A stretch of 64,000 nucleotides of DNA. Source: Diospyros lotus (taxonomy: Eukaryota > Streptophyta > Magnoliopsida > Ericales > Ebenaceae). The notes under the pieces were generated by a model. That model was not told where the DNA came from, did not search any database, and saw nothing but the letters and a program-made list of their open reading frames with translations. Location of the stretch: NCBI RefSeq assembly GCF_014633365.1, contig NW_026267104.1, forward strand, positions 2,914,001-2,978,000. The letters are read 5' to 3'. Both the position numbers and the translations under genes were made by a program. This document shows, in pieces, positions 44,782 to 57,102 of the stretch (position 1 is its first letter; each line of letters starts with the position of its first letter).

Positions 44782-46069
44782 GCCAATTACTAATCCCCTG
44801 ATAAACCCTAATTTGACTCAGAAAAATATCTCTGGCACCCACCCAACAATATCTTTGGCACTAAGTCTCTTCAGCTTATATATAGCTTCAAACCAACAAC
44901 CCATGTGTTCTAAAATATCTGCACCGAGGCATGTGTTAGAGACAAGAGTTTGGCATACCAAATTGTTAGGTTTGGCCTAATTTCTAGGTACGTAACTTAC
45001 ACTCGGGCTGATGATGTTGATAAGCGCAACGCAGTAGTTGATAATTTAATCGGATCATATAAATTCTACCGTGTTAATTATCTCTATCCATGATTTCTCC
45101 ATCATCTGTACAATGCAGCCATCCATAAGAAGGAACGACAAAAATATCATAGCAGAAAAGGGCTGTTTTGAAATGCTTTCTTTCAATCCATGAGATGACA
45201 CTGCCTTTTGCCAAATCATGTTAGATAACACACACCCCCACCAAAAAAAAAAAAAAAAAAAAAGAACAATTTTCATGCGATTCTTTACCTTGTGCTCTCT
45301 TTCTTTCTGGCTGGCCTGGGATAGTTTCCATCTGTTTTAGAGATGAATTAGACAACATCTGCATCAACTCATAGTTCTTTAGCACCAACTAGTCAAGCAT
45401 TTTGATGATGTCCTGAACTGACTTGAGAAAAATATCCGCACCTACTCACATGGAACTCTGCCTTCAAATGACACGAGAAAAAAATCCACACCTACTCACA
45501 TGGAAGAGAGTAAGAATCTTCACCTTCAACCTAAATGATGGTACTTTAATAGAACTTTGTGCCAATCCAAAAGACCTAGTCTGTTCTTTGCTCGAATCAT
45601 GGATATGAAACTGAACAAGATAGTACGCATAAGACTATCATCTATGAGGGTCAGAGAAAAGTCATTTATGTATGTAGTTTTACTTTTATTTTTGCAAAGA
45701 GAGTGTTCCTACAACTTGATCCTATAATGTTCTAGTCATCATGAGCAATCTTATAGATGCATTCACTATTTTGACAAATAATTTTCCAGCTAAATTAAAG
45801 CCCTCAAGCTTACACTCAGTGAACAACTTGGAACAGAGAATTGCTGGAATAATTTGTTCAGATAAGCAAATTTATCAGCAAGGGTTACTGGAGTTACATC
45901 AACATAATCATGAAGCTCCAAAAGGAACCCACAAATTTGGGAATTTACAAGTTACTTCAGTTATCTTTTCCACTTTCAGCATCCACCTCCATTTTATTTA
46001 ACCTAACAAATTAGAATGACAAATCCTAAAGAGTTAAACATGTTATAAATTTGCATAGAAGACGACCGA
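44782..46069. other. Spacer between the receiver gene and NEN copy b
   Basis: The first part (to about 45020) should be the receiver gene's 5' flank. The rest is conserved with unit 1 at 20910-22617 without the 673-bp insertion. A poly-A run of about 20 lies near 45243-45263. No gene recognised. Confidence 0.45.
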
Positions 46070-49000
46070 TCAGGTAGAATGCACTATCAGCTTCTTTGCC
46101 ACCAGCCGGATACCAGCACTCTGCTGATAGTCATATGTGTCCAAGGAGAAGTAGGCATCCACGAAAGTGCCAGGAGTGAACAATGAATCAAGTTCTACAA
46201 CATCAAACCTACTGAACACGAGCTTCCGCGGGGTGGAAGAAGATTCCTTTTCATATATCTCTGTGGACCATCTGGCAACATTCCCGTCCGCTACATTAGC
46301 TATGCTGGAAAAACATGTAGAGAAGAGGATAAGTTTCCAGTAACAGCAAGAGAGTTCCCTAATTAGCCGTTACTGCTTTATTGCCTCTTGCAAATACAAC
46401 AATAAAAGGAATGGAATTCAGATATTAACACCTATTCCAGCTTAAAGTTCCCAGTAGAACCCAAATTTCTTTGGTGTTTCCCCCATTCTCAAATGAAGCC
46501 CCAAAACAGAATCACACATCTAAAGAAAATACCAGCCAAAATGAGGAGAGCATACTTTATTATTGAATAGAATTGACCCCATTTGGGAAAGAGAAACAGC
46601 CAATAAATGGGAGAAGAAGCATATGTGTCCACAAGCACCTAAGAAAAACTTCCAATATGTAATGTGTATGAACATGTCAGCAATGAAGGGATGCTTATTT
46701 AACTTGCATTTTGTAATGGATACACTAGAATGGCACTAAAAGTAGAATGAGTATCACATTTGTTAAAAATGAAAAACTTTAAAAGTGTGTTAATTAATAT
46801 TTCCATTTTGTATCAGATCAGTGAAGTATAAAAGCATAGTTACTATACATATATGAACTTTGAGGAGAAGATAAACTTACTGCAATCGCACCATAGGTGA
46901 GTTGAAGAAACCAGGCTTTCTGGTCACTATATGTCTCCACTCAGAACTGCTACCAGAATCTACAGACAATTTTTGTGCAAGATTATCACACACATCCAAA
47001 ACCTGGCAAAGTCTTGGGGTAGCGTCCACAACAAAATTCAACCGTGGCCGGCCAGCATAATCAACAAATTTTGTACTCATTCCAAACCGCACTTTCAACT
47101 TAGTACAGCAAAGCTGCAGTGTAATATTTTTGTGCAATATCTGAATTCTTTGAGTACCACGAAAAAATGGGGCAAGAGATGCATTGATAAAAGGAATAGA
47201 AACTTCATCAGGCTGTAAGAAGTCAGTATAGCCACTGGAGCCCTTGGAGCCAGCAGCAGTAGAAGTCTCTGGAGATTCTGAAACTGAGCTAGATTCTCCA
47301 TCCATGGTGTCATCTTGTTGAAGGGATTCTCTCTCCACTTCATCAGTTAGTCGGCTCATGACAAAAGGGTCAGCCCGACCTGCACTGGGTTCAGCATGAT
47401 CCAGAACAATATCCCGTGTGTTAGGAGGAGCCATAAGAGACAGTATTGGATGTTTTGCTTCTACGTTTGCATTCCTATGATCTGACAATGGGTGATTTTC
47501 ACTTCTGACACTTGATGAAGATGCATTTATGTTCACGACCATACCACCTGGAGAAGCATTTGCATTTGCATGATTTCTTGTGGTAGCATTTGGAGAAACC
47601 CAACTGTTTGCTGTAAGTATGTCTGGCAGGCTTGATTCCTAGATGAATAGGAAAATCATTACAATAATCAATTCACTTAACAACATAAATTGGATGTAAA
47701 TTAAAAAAATAAAAAAAAGAAATGATCAAATATTAAAGTTATGCAGTTTAACAAACATAACAAGGAGGCAATTCTGCAATGAAATAGGAGGTCAGTTAAA
47801 GTCACATGGTTTGATACCTCAAATGGATATCAATTGGCTGTGGACTAAGCATTATCATTATTTCTTTAGTTAAAAAGCAAGAGCTTTAAACTTAAAAAAC
47901 AGTAAATGTTTACCAAGAAAAGTACTGTTGCACAGTACTTGAGAACTTCAAGATTCATCCGGACGTCATCTAAACTCCTGAGAAATCAACAAATTGTAGA
48001 TTCATTAGAAACTTACTGCAGATTCATTCTGGATTTCTGAATGCCAATATGTATATTGGTCATTCTGAAATAATACATGCACGTGTTCCAATCTGTTATA
48101 TCCTACTAGCCCAGAAGCCTTAAAAATTGTTGGCTTTAGACAGATCTGGCCAAATTGATACAGATGGTCAAGCACAAGCAGGCTTCAGGAAGCACTAGAA
48201 CCACATCCCGCCTCCTAAACTAGCAGAATAAAAGAAAAGGAAATAACAGGGAAGGGTGCAGCCAAACAACAGTCTGCATTCAAATAACTTTCCGTCCCAC
48301 CAATAGACAAGAAGTAAAAAGAGGAGATATAACATAATGTAAGATTATAATACAGTTGTCAGAATTTATAATATAAACAAGTGATCATTATATTCACTAT
48401 AGTTGAAGACTAAAGAATGGAGAAATGGAGATCTATTCTAACGGGGTGGAGAGCATATTATATTACCTATGTGTTTGCTGTCCAAGCTCAAAATAACTTG
48501 CAAGTGTGGCCATCTGTATAGAACAATTCGGTTGCATCAGCACCCCAAACAAAGGACCAATCAAATGCCATTAGCTAGCTATTACCATAACCCATCATAT
48601 CTGCATAAGTTGAAAATTTCTGATATCATAGATAATGGACATCAACTAACTCTGAAAAATAACATTGAAGACAAATAAGAACAGGGAAATATGCCATCAG
48701 AACACATCCTTGACAGAGCCTTAGACCCAACCTTTTGCTCAGCCATTTAGATAAACTCCAAAAGACCAAAACGGGTAAAAAAAGGACATGATGTAGATAT
48801 CCTGGGATGGGGGGTGCAGCCTCCAAAATTACGAAGTTCACCATTTGATTAGCCAGTCTTCCTTGAATTCAGTACAAGATCATATAAATATGTTCAACAC
48901 CCCCCCCCCCCCCCTCCCCGAAAAAAAAAAAAGCCTAACAATATCCTAAAAAGTTTTTTGAGTTTCAAAAATATAGCACGCAGATGAATTTCTGAAGCAA

Positions 49001-50432
49001 CCATGTGAGAAAAAAAAAATCTGAATCTTAAGAAATCACTAACTAATTGTGCTACTGCTTTATTTTCGCAATGACGTCAGAAAGCAGGAACAGACAGAAG
49101 CAGAGATTGGGTAGAACAAATTGATCAATACTGAAGTCAAAACCTACATGAGCATTGAAATCCAAGCAGTAAGAGATGAGAGAAGACAACTCTGAATGTA
49201 AAAATAAGATAAATGGGACTGCAAAGATGTAAATAAGATGCACTAACTCAATTTGAGCCACCAGAAATGTAAAACAGAATGTTCAGAGACATAAATTCAG
49301 CCGAGTCAAGGCAGCTTATATACTTAGCCTGATTATGATAAACCCATAGAAACAAAAATATAAATTATTTATAAAAATTCTATCCTGATGCATAAGGACT
49401 ATAATTTTCCAAAAATCACCTCTCCCATCCCATATTTAACGTCATTGCCAAACTACAATCCATTTCTGAATTTGGATAAATCATTTAAAAATTTTGAAGA
49501 ATTTGTCACTAATATTTGAGTTTTTTTTTTGTTGCTCTTTTGACTATCCAACCCATGCAGCTGACACCTAGCAGGATTCATAATTTTCTTTTAAATGATT
49601 TTTCCAAATCCAGAGCAAGGTTCCAATGTTATCCCCAAATTCAGACAACCAATTGAAACTCAGGAAATGAGATTAAACCGGCCTCTGGTTAAAAAAAAAG
49701 AAAAAGTAAGTGGATATGGCTACAATTAACTCTGCTTGTAGTTATCTAGTGCTGGTCCCAAGCCTGGAGTAGGCAGGCCAGCAGCCAGTGTCAGGCTCAA
49801 CGAAAGGTGATCTAGAATTTATATAGTCGACCCACGTATTAGGATAGAAACTTAGTAGGTTGTGTTAAGGCTACAATTAGACAAGTCACTGAAAAAATAA
49901 TTGAACTGTTTGAACAGAGATAATACCTTCATATCACCGGCTCTCTTACCAAACCTCTGAGTTAACAGAGCCAACGAATCAATCGTGCCCTTGGGCTCCG
50001 GCGGCGGCCGGTTGATCTCCGCAAAAGCTTCCCGTATCCGAGCACAGTCGAACCTCAGTATGTTGTGACCCGCCCATATCCTCCCTACAACCACCTCCCA
50101 ATCAAACCTCAAAAAAACACCCAAAATCGAATCCCTAGAAACACGAACATACCGTGGAGAATATCGAAGACCCGGTCGGCAATTTCGGCAAAGGAGGGGG
50201 CGGAAAGGACGGCGTCTTTGGTGATGCCATTGCAGCGGACGCTGAGGCTGGAGATGAGGGAGAGGTTAGCGGGTCGGACCAGGGTCGAGTAGCTCTGGAG
50301 CTCCACCAGTTTCCTGGGGCAAACCAGGATGGCTCCAAATTCGAGGAGCGCGAATCCCTGTCCGGGTCGGGTCGGGATGGTGGTCTCCACGTCGAAGAAG
50401 GCTAATTCGGATCGGTCGGCACTGGAAACCAT
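46070..50432 (-). CDS. NEN1: NEN1-like DEDDh exonuclease, array copy b
   Basis: Six exons: 50153-50432, 49927-50084, 48467-48513, 47914-47977, 46881-47638 and 46070-46304. Together they are 1542 bases (513 residues), all GT-AG and in phase. The catalytic residues are intact: Exo I FFDVETT, Exo II in AGHNILRFDCARI and Exo III in THRSLDDVRMN. The conserved SVRCNGI block is intact here, unlike copy a, so this copy looks closer to the ancestral sequence. Exon 5 is two codons longer than in copy a (an extra proline in APPNT and an extra phenylalanine in GFFNS). Intron 2 is 1.4 kb against 2.4 kb in copy a. The protein is probably a nuclear or cytosolic 3'-5' exonuclease, but its substrate cannot be read from sequence. 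Confidence 0.9.
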
Positions 50433-50727
50433 TTCCCAGAGAAAGAAGCGAATAGGATGACAATTTGTATGTATCAGCAGTGCGTATATATGTAAACATA
50501 TATAATGGAAATGGCGGGTAGGGTTTCGGTTTCGCCGTGACCCACACGAAGAAGAAAGATGCAGATGGATTCGCAAGCAAGTAGAAAGCGTGGAGTATGC
50601 CCTTGGATTTTGTTATGGTTTTTAATTTTTATTTTTAAATAATTTAATTTTGAAATTGAATGCCCCCACAAGTGATAATAAATTGTCGTTAATTAGAAAG
50701 ACTGATTTGGGATTTTGGAATTACTTA

Positions 50728-52373
50728 GGGCCTGTTCTCTTTGCTATTTTCGACCCGTTTTCTGTTTTCAATTTTTCAAAATACTCAAAACATGTTCTCT
50801 TTGTTATTTTCAAAAACAGATTTTCAAAAACAAGAAAAAAAATTGTGAAGAAAACGCAAAACAGGAAAAAATCGTTTTGGTCGTTTTCAAGCCAAAACAC
50901 GGTGGAAATTGAAAACACGGAAAACGCCTCATCTTCCTTCTCACGCAGGCCTTCTCTCTCAGATTCCATCTCTCTTCCTCCTCCCTGAAACTTGAGCACT
51001 CCCTCTTCCTTTTCTCTTCCAAGCTTCACTCTCTTTTCCGACCAGCAACCCATATCTTCCTCGCCGTCGATCGCGCTAGCCATGGCCATCACCGCCGCCA
51101 GCGGTCGTCGACTGCCATCTCTTTCCCTATTCCAGATCTGACTCCATCTTGCCTGTCAATCGCGCTTGCCACGACCATCACCACCGGGAGCAATCGTTGG
51201 TCGCCATCTCTTTCTCTCTTCCAATCGTCGTCGACTTCCTCTCTTCCTCGTTCGCCATCGCAGTGCTTGCCACCGCCATCGCCACCGCCACACGTCGTTG
51301 TGACCAGCAACCCAGATCTACCGCACCTTGCCTTCACCCAGGCCGGTTGTTTCTTCTTCCCCTTGGCCGTTTGCTTATGCCGGTCGTGTCTTCTTCCTCG
51401 TCGCTGGTCGCCGCGCCTTGTCTTCGCTTAATTTGATTTGTATTCTAATTTCAGTAATTCTTTGTATTCTGATTTCATTAATTTTGTTTCAGTGATTTCA
51501 TTAAGATGTTTAAATCTGGATCTCTGTTTGTAATTTGATGCTTAAATTTGAATCTATGTTTGTAATTTTTGGATTATGAATCTGTTTTGGTGAGGAAATA
51601 GGGTTTTAGATTTCAAAAATATGATGTGTTCCTTGATTCTTTTAAAGATTTTTGGAATGGCTCTTGGATTTCAGATTTCAAAAATATGTTGGGTTGATTG
51701 AGTTTGTTTGGTGATTGTTGGTATGATAAATGAGATTTTTATTGGCAATTTTTTGTAGTGTAATTTTGTGTCTTTAGTTTTGAAAGATGGCAGTGGCCTA
51801 ATTCATTATAACTGATTACATGTGCTTGTTGTGAATAGATGCACAAGAATTTTAGATGCACAAGCGCATTATAACTAATTATGTGTCTTTGTGTGTGTCA
51901 AATGAATAGATGGATTCAAAATGTATGATGAAAGTGAATAACTATATATGGCATTATAACTAATTATTTTGTTCTTGTTGAGTTATGTTAAATTGTATAT
52001 ATATATTTTTTGTTGAAAATGTAACATATAGGTACATATATATATCATTGTCACCATACAATTAAACATTTTTTTGTTAAAGTTAATTTATTTTTTGTTT
52101 GTATTTTTTTTAATGAGAAAAAAATATTACAAATTTACTAACTTCAAAATATATATTATTAATAATATACTAGTATTAAATTATTTTAATTTAATAAATA
52201 ATAAAAAAATTTAAAATTTTAAAGTAAACGCGTTTTCTAATTTTTAATTTTGAAAAACAATTTTTCAGAATGACAAAAAGAACGCGTTTTTAAAAATTTC
52301 AAAACAAACACTCAAAACACAAAACTGAAAATGAATTTAAAACTCAAAACTGAAACACGAAGAGAACACCACC
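50728..52373. mobile_element. Non-autonomous PIF/Harbinger-like element, 1.65 kb
   Basis: The left end GGGCCTGTTCTCTT and the reverse complement of the right end GGTGGTGTTCTCTT are similar terminal repeats. TTA stands on both sides (50725-50727 and 52374-52376). Both subterminal regions are rich in TTTTCAAAA-type words. The interior has a GC-rich stretch (about 50940-51430) with imperfect direct repeats around GCCATCTCTTTC. No transposase frame is seen. Unit 1 diverges from unit 2 at this point. Confidence 0.7.
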
Positions 52374-52574
52374 TTAGCATCTCAACATCTTTGATTATAA
52401 TTTCTAATATTTTTTACGTTTTATTTTATAAAGAAATGATTTTTTTTTTTTAATTTGAACCAACAAGAATATTCTTTACCAACAACACCCTATGGCTGAT
52501 ATTCTTTACTTATCTCTATTGAACGCAATTCACAGGAATGCGATTTTGTTCACCCCTTTAACGCGGGGACCATC

Positions 52575-53264
52575 TGATGGATGCCCTAGTTCCCGGAAGA
52601 GTGATTTTTGCCTAACTATCACAGGATAGAAGGTAGAAATCGGGATTGTGAAGAACACTTCACTAGTTACGTTTTTGATTTCTCATTAGCCTCAAATGAA
52701 AAGAGATCAAAGCCTTATATTGTGGCTGGCAATGACCCCTTAGATGCCTAAGTACATGAATGCAGAGAATGTAACTTAAGCAACTACATGAATGCAAGCA
52801 ATAATGCAGTACATCAATGCTGGAAATAAAGAGATACATGAATGCTGAAAATAAAAGAGCAATTAAAGGAAATACATAATGTATGCAAATTATGTATCTA
52901 TTGAAGGAGCCAGATCAAGTGAACTGACTTGGCTCTTGGTCTTCATCTGATGGCTGGACGAAATGGGCTGATGGGCCTGTTGGACTGGGCCTGTGATGGG
53001 CTAGGTCTGGTGGGCTTCATCATGCTGGGCTAGGCTGGCCCCTTGTGGCTGCACTGTGGGCTGACTGTGCATGCTGGTGCTGGGCTGCGGCCCCAGATGG
53101 CACCTGTTGGTGCACTGGTTGGTATGGCGGAGCCTCGCTTGGCGCAGCATGCTTGTCACTGCTATCGGGTTGCTGAGAACTCTCGCATGTTGCGCCAATG
53201 CCCGGGCTGCTGTCCAAGTCGAGTGTGTCCCAAACCTCAAGGGCTGAGACTTGAGTTCCTAACA
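52575..53264 (-). repeat. 3' LTR (left in window) of the retrotransposon
   Basis: 690 bp, reading TGATGG to CTAACA on the plus strand. It is equal in length to the other LTR with about a dozen substitutions. Confidence 0.93.
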
Positions 53265-53313
53265 TTCCCCGCCCCTTCGGAAGCATCTTGTCCTCAAGGT
53301 GCATGTGAGGAAA

Positions 53314-55017
53314 CTAGTAGGTTGAATGCTGAATGGATTTCCAAGTCTCGTCCTTGGGTGCTATGTTGCGGTCCTCCCAGATTTGCTTAGGCACGGGTAA
53401 CGGCTGCAGTAGGCCATTTGGCGGGCCTTGCTGCACAAGCATTGCGCCCCTGCCTACATCGCTGGCATCAGTATGGCCCTCGAATGGTTGCGAAAAAACT
53501 GGCATAGCCAAGCACACTTGTTGGCCTGTTAAGGTAAATTCCATGGCCATCTGCTTGTAGTCAAACACAACTTTGCCCAGTTGGGCTAACCACTGCGCCC
53601 CCAACACACTGTCCATCCCGACTAATGGTATGGAAAACAAATCAACAGTAATTGGAATGTGCTGAATCTTTAGACTCACGGCCCTGCACTACTGTGTGCA
53701 TGTGAGGCGTTCTCCGGTGGCAACTTGCACGTTAAAAGGCTTAATGCTGGTTGTGGGAATCCATAGTCGGTGTGCCATTTGGGTGTTGATGAAGTTACAA
53801 GTCGACCCGCTATCTATCAACAAACTGATGGCTGTGCCCTTGAGCCATGCTGTCACTAGCATAGTCTGTGGCCCCATGGATGCTGTCAGCGCATGAAGGG
53901 ACGCCTCTGGCAGATCCTTAGGCTCCATCTCGTTGTTGGCTGCAGGCATGTTAAAAGGCATGTGTGGGTGTGACTCTTCATCTTCCTCCTCCTTTGGTGG
54001 GTCATCTACCTCGATAAAAAAAGATTGGGCCACTTTGCACTTGTGGCCGATGGTGAATTTTTCGTTGCAGTTGAAGCAAAGGCCTTGCTCTCGCTTCTTC
54101 TGCATCTCGGCATATGATAGCCTTCGGACTCCAGGCGGTATTTGTTTGCTACCTGCGGCTTGTGGCACAAGCGGTGGCTTTCTCTCGTGCGTGCTGGAAC
54201 TAGATTCGTCCGTGGCAGGCCCTTTGTGAACAGTCGCCTTGCGCATGGAGCGCAACTGGTCATCTTTCAGCCGAGCAATATCAATTGCTTGGCGCATCGT
54301 GGTGGGTCGGTGAAGCTTGACTTCTGCAGCAATATCCAGAAATAGGCCCCCAATGAATGCCCTTATCAAGGCCTTCTCTGGCCAATCTTCAACTTGTGTG
54401 GCCACCCTTTCGAATTCCCGTTGGTAGTCCCTCAAGGATCCTGTCTGCCGCATCTTTGACAGGACTTCATCATAGTCCACAAAGCCGGTAGGGCCAAAAC
54501 GGGTGCGTACCTCCATTTCGAAATCCTTCCAACGGATGCCCCTGCCTTGGTTGTCATAGGTGCGTGACAGCCACTGCCACCAATGGCTCGCCTCACCCTC
54601 AAGGTAATAGGCGGCATACTCCACCTTTTCCTTGCTGCTCATGTCTTGTGACTTGAAAAATAAATTGGCACAGTTGAGCCAAGAGATAGGATCCTCACCC
54701 GAAAATGTGGAAAATTGTAGGCGTGGTTTGAAGGCTGGCCGGTTGGTGCTTGTGGGATTCCAATTGCCGCCTCGTGCGTCTGTCTCGAATTCACCATCAG
54801 AGCCCGATTCAGATTTGTGGCTTGCTGATGCAACAGATCGCCGCCTGTGGGAAGATGAACGGCTATTGCTGCGCCTTGGCGCCTGTTACTGTTGCTGCTC
54901 CACCAAGATGGTCAGATTCTGTAGCATCCGCTCCAACCGTGAGAATTTTTCGTCCATGGTGTTGGCCATGTTCTCCAAATTCTCAATACGGTCCTTGTGC
55001 GTCTGTCCTCCTGCCAT
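53314..55017 (-). pseudogene. Retrotransposon gag-protease with deleted pol
   Basis: One reading frame of about 568 codons, interrupted by only two stops: TAA just after a glutamine run (near 54886) and TAG near 53689. Both are one C-to-T change from a glutamine codon. The gag core is typical (EGEASHWWQWL). It is followed by a zinc knuckle CFNCNEKFTIGHKC and an aspartic protease motif LLIDSGST. After the protease end (LGAQWLAQLG) the frame jumps to a scrap of RNase H (DASDVGRGAML) and a scrap resembling the integrase start (LPVPKQIWED). It could not support its own replication. Confidence 0.85.
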
Positions 55018-55113
55018 TGTTGGATGACCGTTGGATAGACAACTTCTAGAAACGTCTTCCAAGCACCAGAGCTTCGAAAGAGAGGATGGCAAACCTCTCA
55101 ACGAGAGCACCAA

Positions 55114-55803
55114 TGATGGATGCCCTGGTTCCCGGAAGGGTGATTTTTGCCTAACTATCACAGGATAGAAGGTAGAAATCGGGATTGTGAAGAACACTTC
55201 ACTAGTTACGTTTTTGATTTCTCATTAGCCTCAAATGAAAGGAGATCAAAGCCTTATATTGTGGCTGGCAATTACCCCTTAGATGCCTAAGTACATAAAT
55301 GCAGAGAATGTAACTTAAGCAACTACATGAATGCAAGCAATAATGCAGTACATCAATGCTGGAAATAAAGAGATACATGAATGCTGAAAATAAAAGAGCA
55401 ATTAAAGGAAATACATAATGTATGCAAATTATGTATCTATTGAAGGAGCCAGATCAAGTGAACTGACTTGGCTCTTGGTCTTCATCTGATGGCTGGACGA
55501 AATGGGCTGATGGGCCTGTTGGACTGGGCCTATGATGGGCTAGGTTTGGTGGGCTTCATCATGCTGGGCTAGGCTGGCCCCTTGTGGCTGCACTGTGGGC
55601 TGACTGTGCATGCTGGTGATGGGCTGCGGCCCCAGATGGCACCTGTTGGTGCACTGGTTGGTATGGCGGAGCCTCGCTTGGCGCAGCATGCTTGTCACTA
55701 CTATCGGGTTGCTGAGAACTCTCGCCTGTTGCGCCAATGCCCGGGCTGCTGTCTGAGTCGGGTGTGTCCCAAACCTCAAGGGCTGAGACTTGAGTTCCTA
55801 ACA
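55114..55803 (-). repeat. 5' LTR (right in window) of the retrotransposon
   Basis: 690 bp. On the minus strand it is followed directly by the primer-binding-like site TTGGTGCTCTCGTTGAG. Confidence 0.93.
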
Positions 55804-56231
55804 CCATCACCCTCATTGTTTTTGTGAGAGTGAAAAATAACAGGATGGCAATAAAAAATTATCTCATGCCGTTCCGTTACTTTTCACCCTCACAAAAACA
55901 ATGAGGGTGATGGTCACCCCGGGTGAACAAAATCGCACTCAATTCGCAGGATATACAATCATTAACCTAGCCAGCAGCCTCTTTTTTATGATTGGGGTCA
56001 TTACTCATTAGAGATGCTATTTTTAGGAGTGTTCATCGCAAAGACCCTGAGACAAGAAAACTGCAAGAAATACAACTGAAGAAACGTAAGGACAAAAGAC
56101 GCATTAAGCATCAAAATTCATACTGGCATGTGAATCCTAAGAAAATAACAAAATCCCAAAAGCCAGTAAACGAATTGAAATAACATCAACTCATCAAAGC
56201 CTCTCCTAGCCAGCTTCGGAAAGAAAAAACA

Positions 56232-56435
56232 CGAGCTATGACATGGAGCTCAGTGAGAAATCAGCCCGCTGACATTCTCTGTGCGCCATTTCATCAAGCA
56301 CCCAAGAGACAGGATAGTGCATCGCTTTCACAAACAATGCAATTTGGCTAGTCCCATTTCCCCCTTTGAAATGAGCAGTGAACGCCTTCAAGTTCGCCGC
56401 CTTCTCACTCAAGGTGGTAGGCAGAGAACCGAATC
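56232..56435 (-). pseudogene. Coding-like fragment, C-terminal exon of an unknown protein
   Basis: On the minus strand a frame begins after a stop with FGSLPTTLSEKAANLKAF and ends DFSLSSMS before a TAG. Composition and G+C look like a real plant exon, but an in-frame TGA lies directly upstream with no acceptor AG. It is therefore probably a truncated relic. I cannot name the family. Confidence 0.35.
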
Positions 56436-56980
56436 AATGTTTAGGCAATCCATGAACACATACGAGGAGATGCATGTGTATGCAATGGTGTAAGTGTGGT
56501 GTCTACAATAACAACAGGGCTTAAAATGAAGTTCTCTTACCTTCTTTGCGTTGCTGCTTCTATTCCCTTTAGGTGGAGAAGTGTCCCTCCCGCCAGATGT
56601 GTTATCTGCTCCCGAGCAGAAATGTTCTCTAAAGCTTATATATACTAACCTCTCTTTTTACATGAAAACTCGAGTTTGTATTTAATGGGGCAAACAGGAG
56701 TATCTCTTGTGAGCCAGATCTGCCAGCTGCCTTATTTTCTCTCTATTTCAGTGATTTTGGCTCATAGAATCTTCATCTCTCTCCATACCAACAGTTGCCA
56801 AGCGTAGAGCTTTTCTAGAGAAAAATCTTTTAGGCAGCTTCCCTTGTGTATAGCTGCTAGCACAGGACCGTTTCGATTATCTTGCCCATTATAAACTTAG
56901 GCATTAATTAGTTTTGGACCATTATATACAACTCAGCCGCAAGGATCATCTAGCCTACACTTGTGCCATTCCAGCATTAC

Positions 56981-57102
56981 TGGGTTCCCAAACCCAGTTG
57001 AGGTATTAAATGTTGATTGACTTATTGAATGTTAAATGTTAAATATCAAATATTAAATGTTAAATCTAACCAATAAAATACTAACACTGAGTTTGGGACC
57101 CA
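56981..57102. repeat. Small inverted repeat, possible MITE
   Basis: TGGGTTCCCAAACCCAG on the left pairs with TGGGTCCCAAACTCAG read from the right on the other strand. The middle is AT-rich with repeated TTAAATGTTAAAT words. No target duplication found. Confidence 0.4.

Larger units (their letters stand above)
52570..55808 (-). mobile_element. Internally deleted Ty3-type LTR retrotransposon
   Basis: Two 690-bp LTRs (52575-53264 and 55114-55803) begin TG and end CA, and are flanked by a perfect 5-bp duplication CCATC (52570-52574 and 55804-55808). The element reads on the minus strand. Next to the right LTR is a primer-binding-like TTGGTGCTCTC, and next to the left LTR a purine tract AAGGGGCGGGGAA. 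The 1.85-kb interior keeps gag and protease but has lost nearly all of reverse transcriptase, RNase H and integrase. By eye the LTRs differ at about a dozen positions, so the insertion is fairly young. Confidence 0.93.
52537..55939. mobile_element. 169-bp foldback MITE split by an LTR retrotransposon
   Basis: Removing the retrotransposon restores a nearly palindromic element. The left end AATGCGATTTTGTTCACCC matches the reverse complement of the right end AGTGCGATTTTGTTCACCC. Inner arms share CACCCTCATTGTTTTTGTGA. The flanks CAATTCACAGG (52526-52536) and CAATTCGCAGG (55940-55950) would be an 11-bp target duplication with one change, in the Mutator range. Confidence 0.75.
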
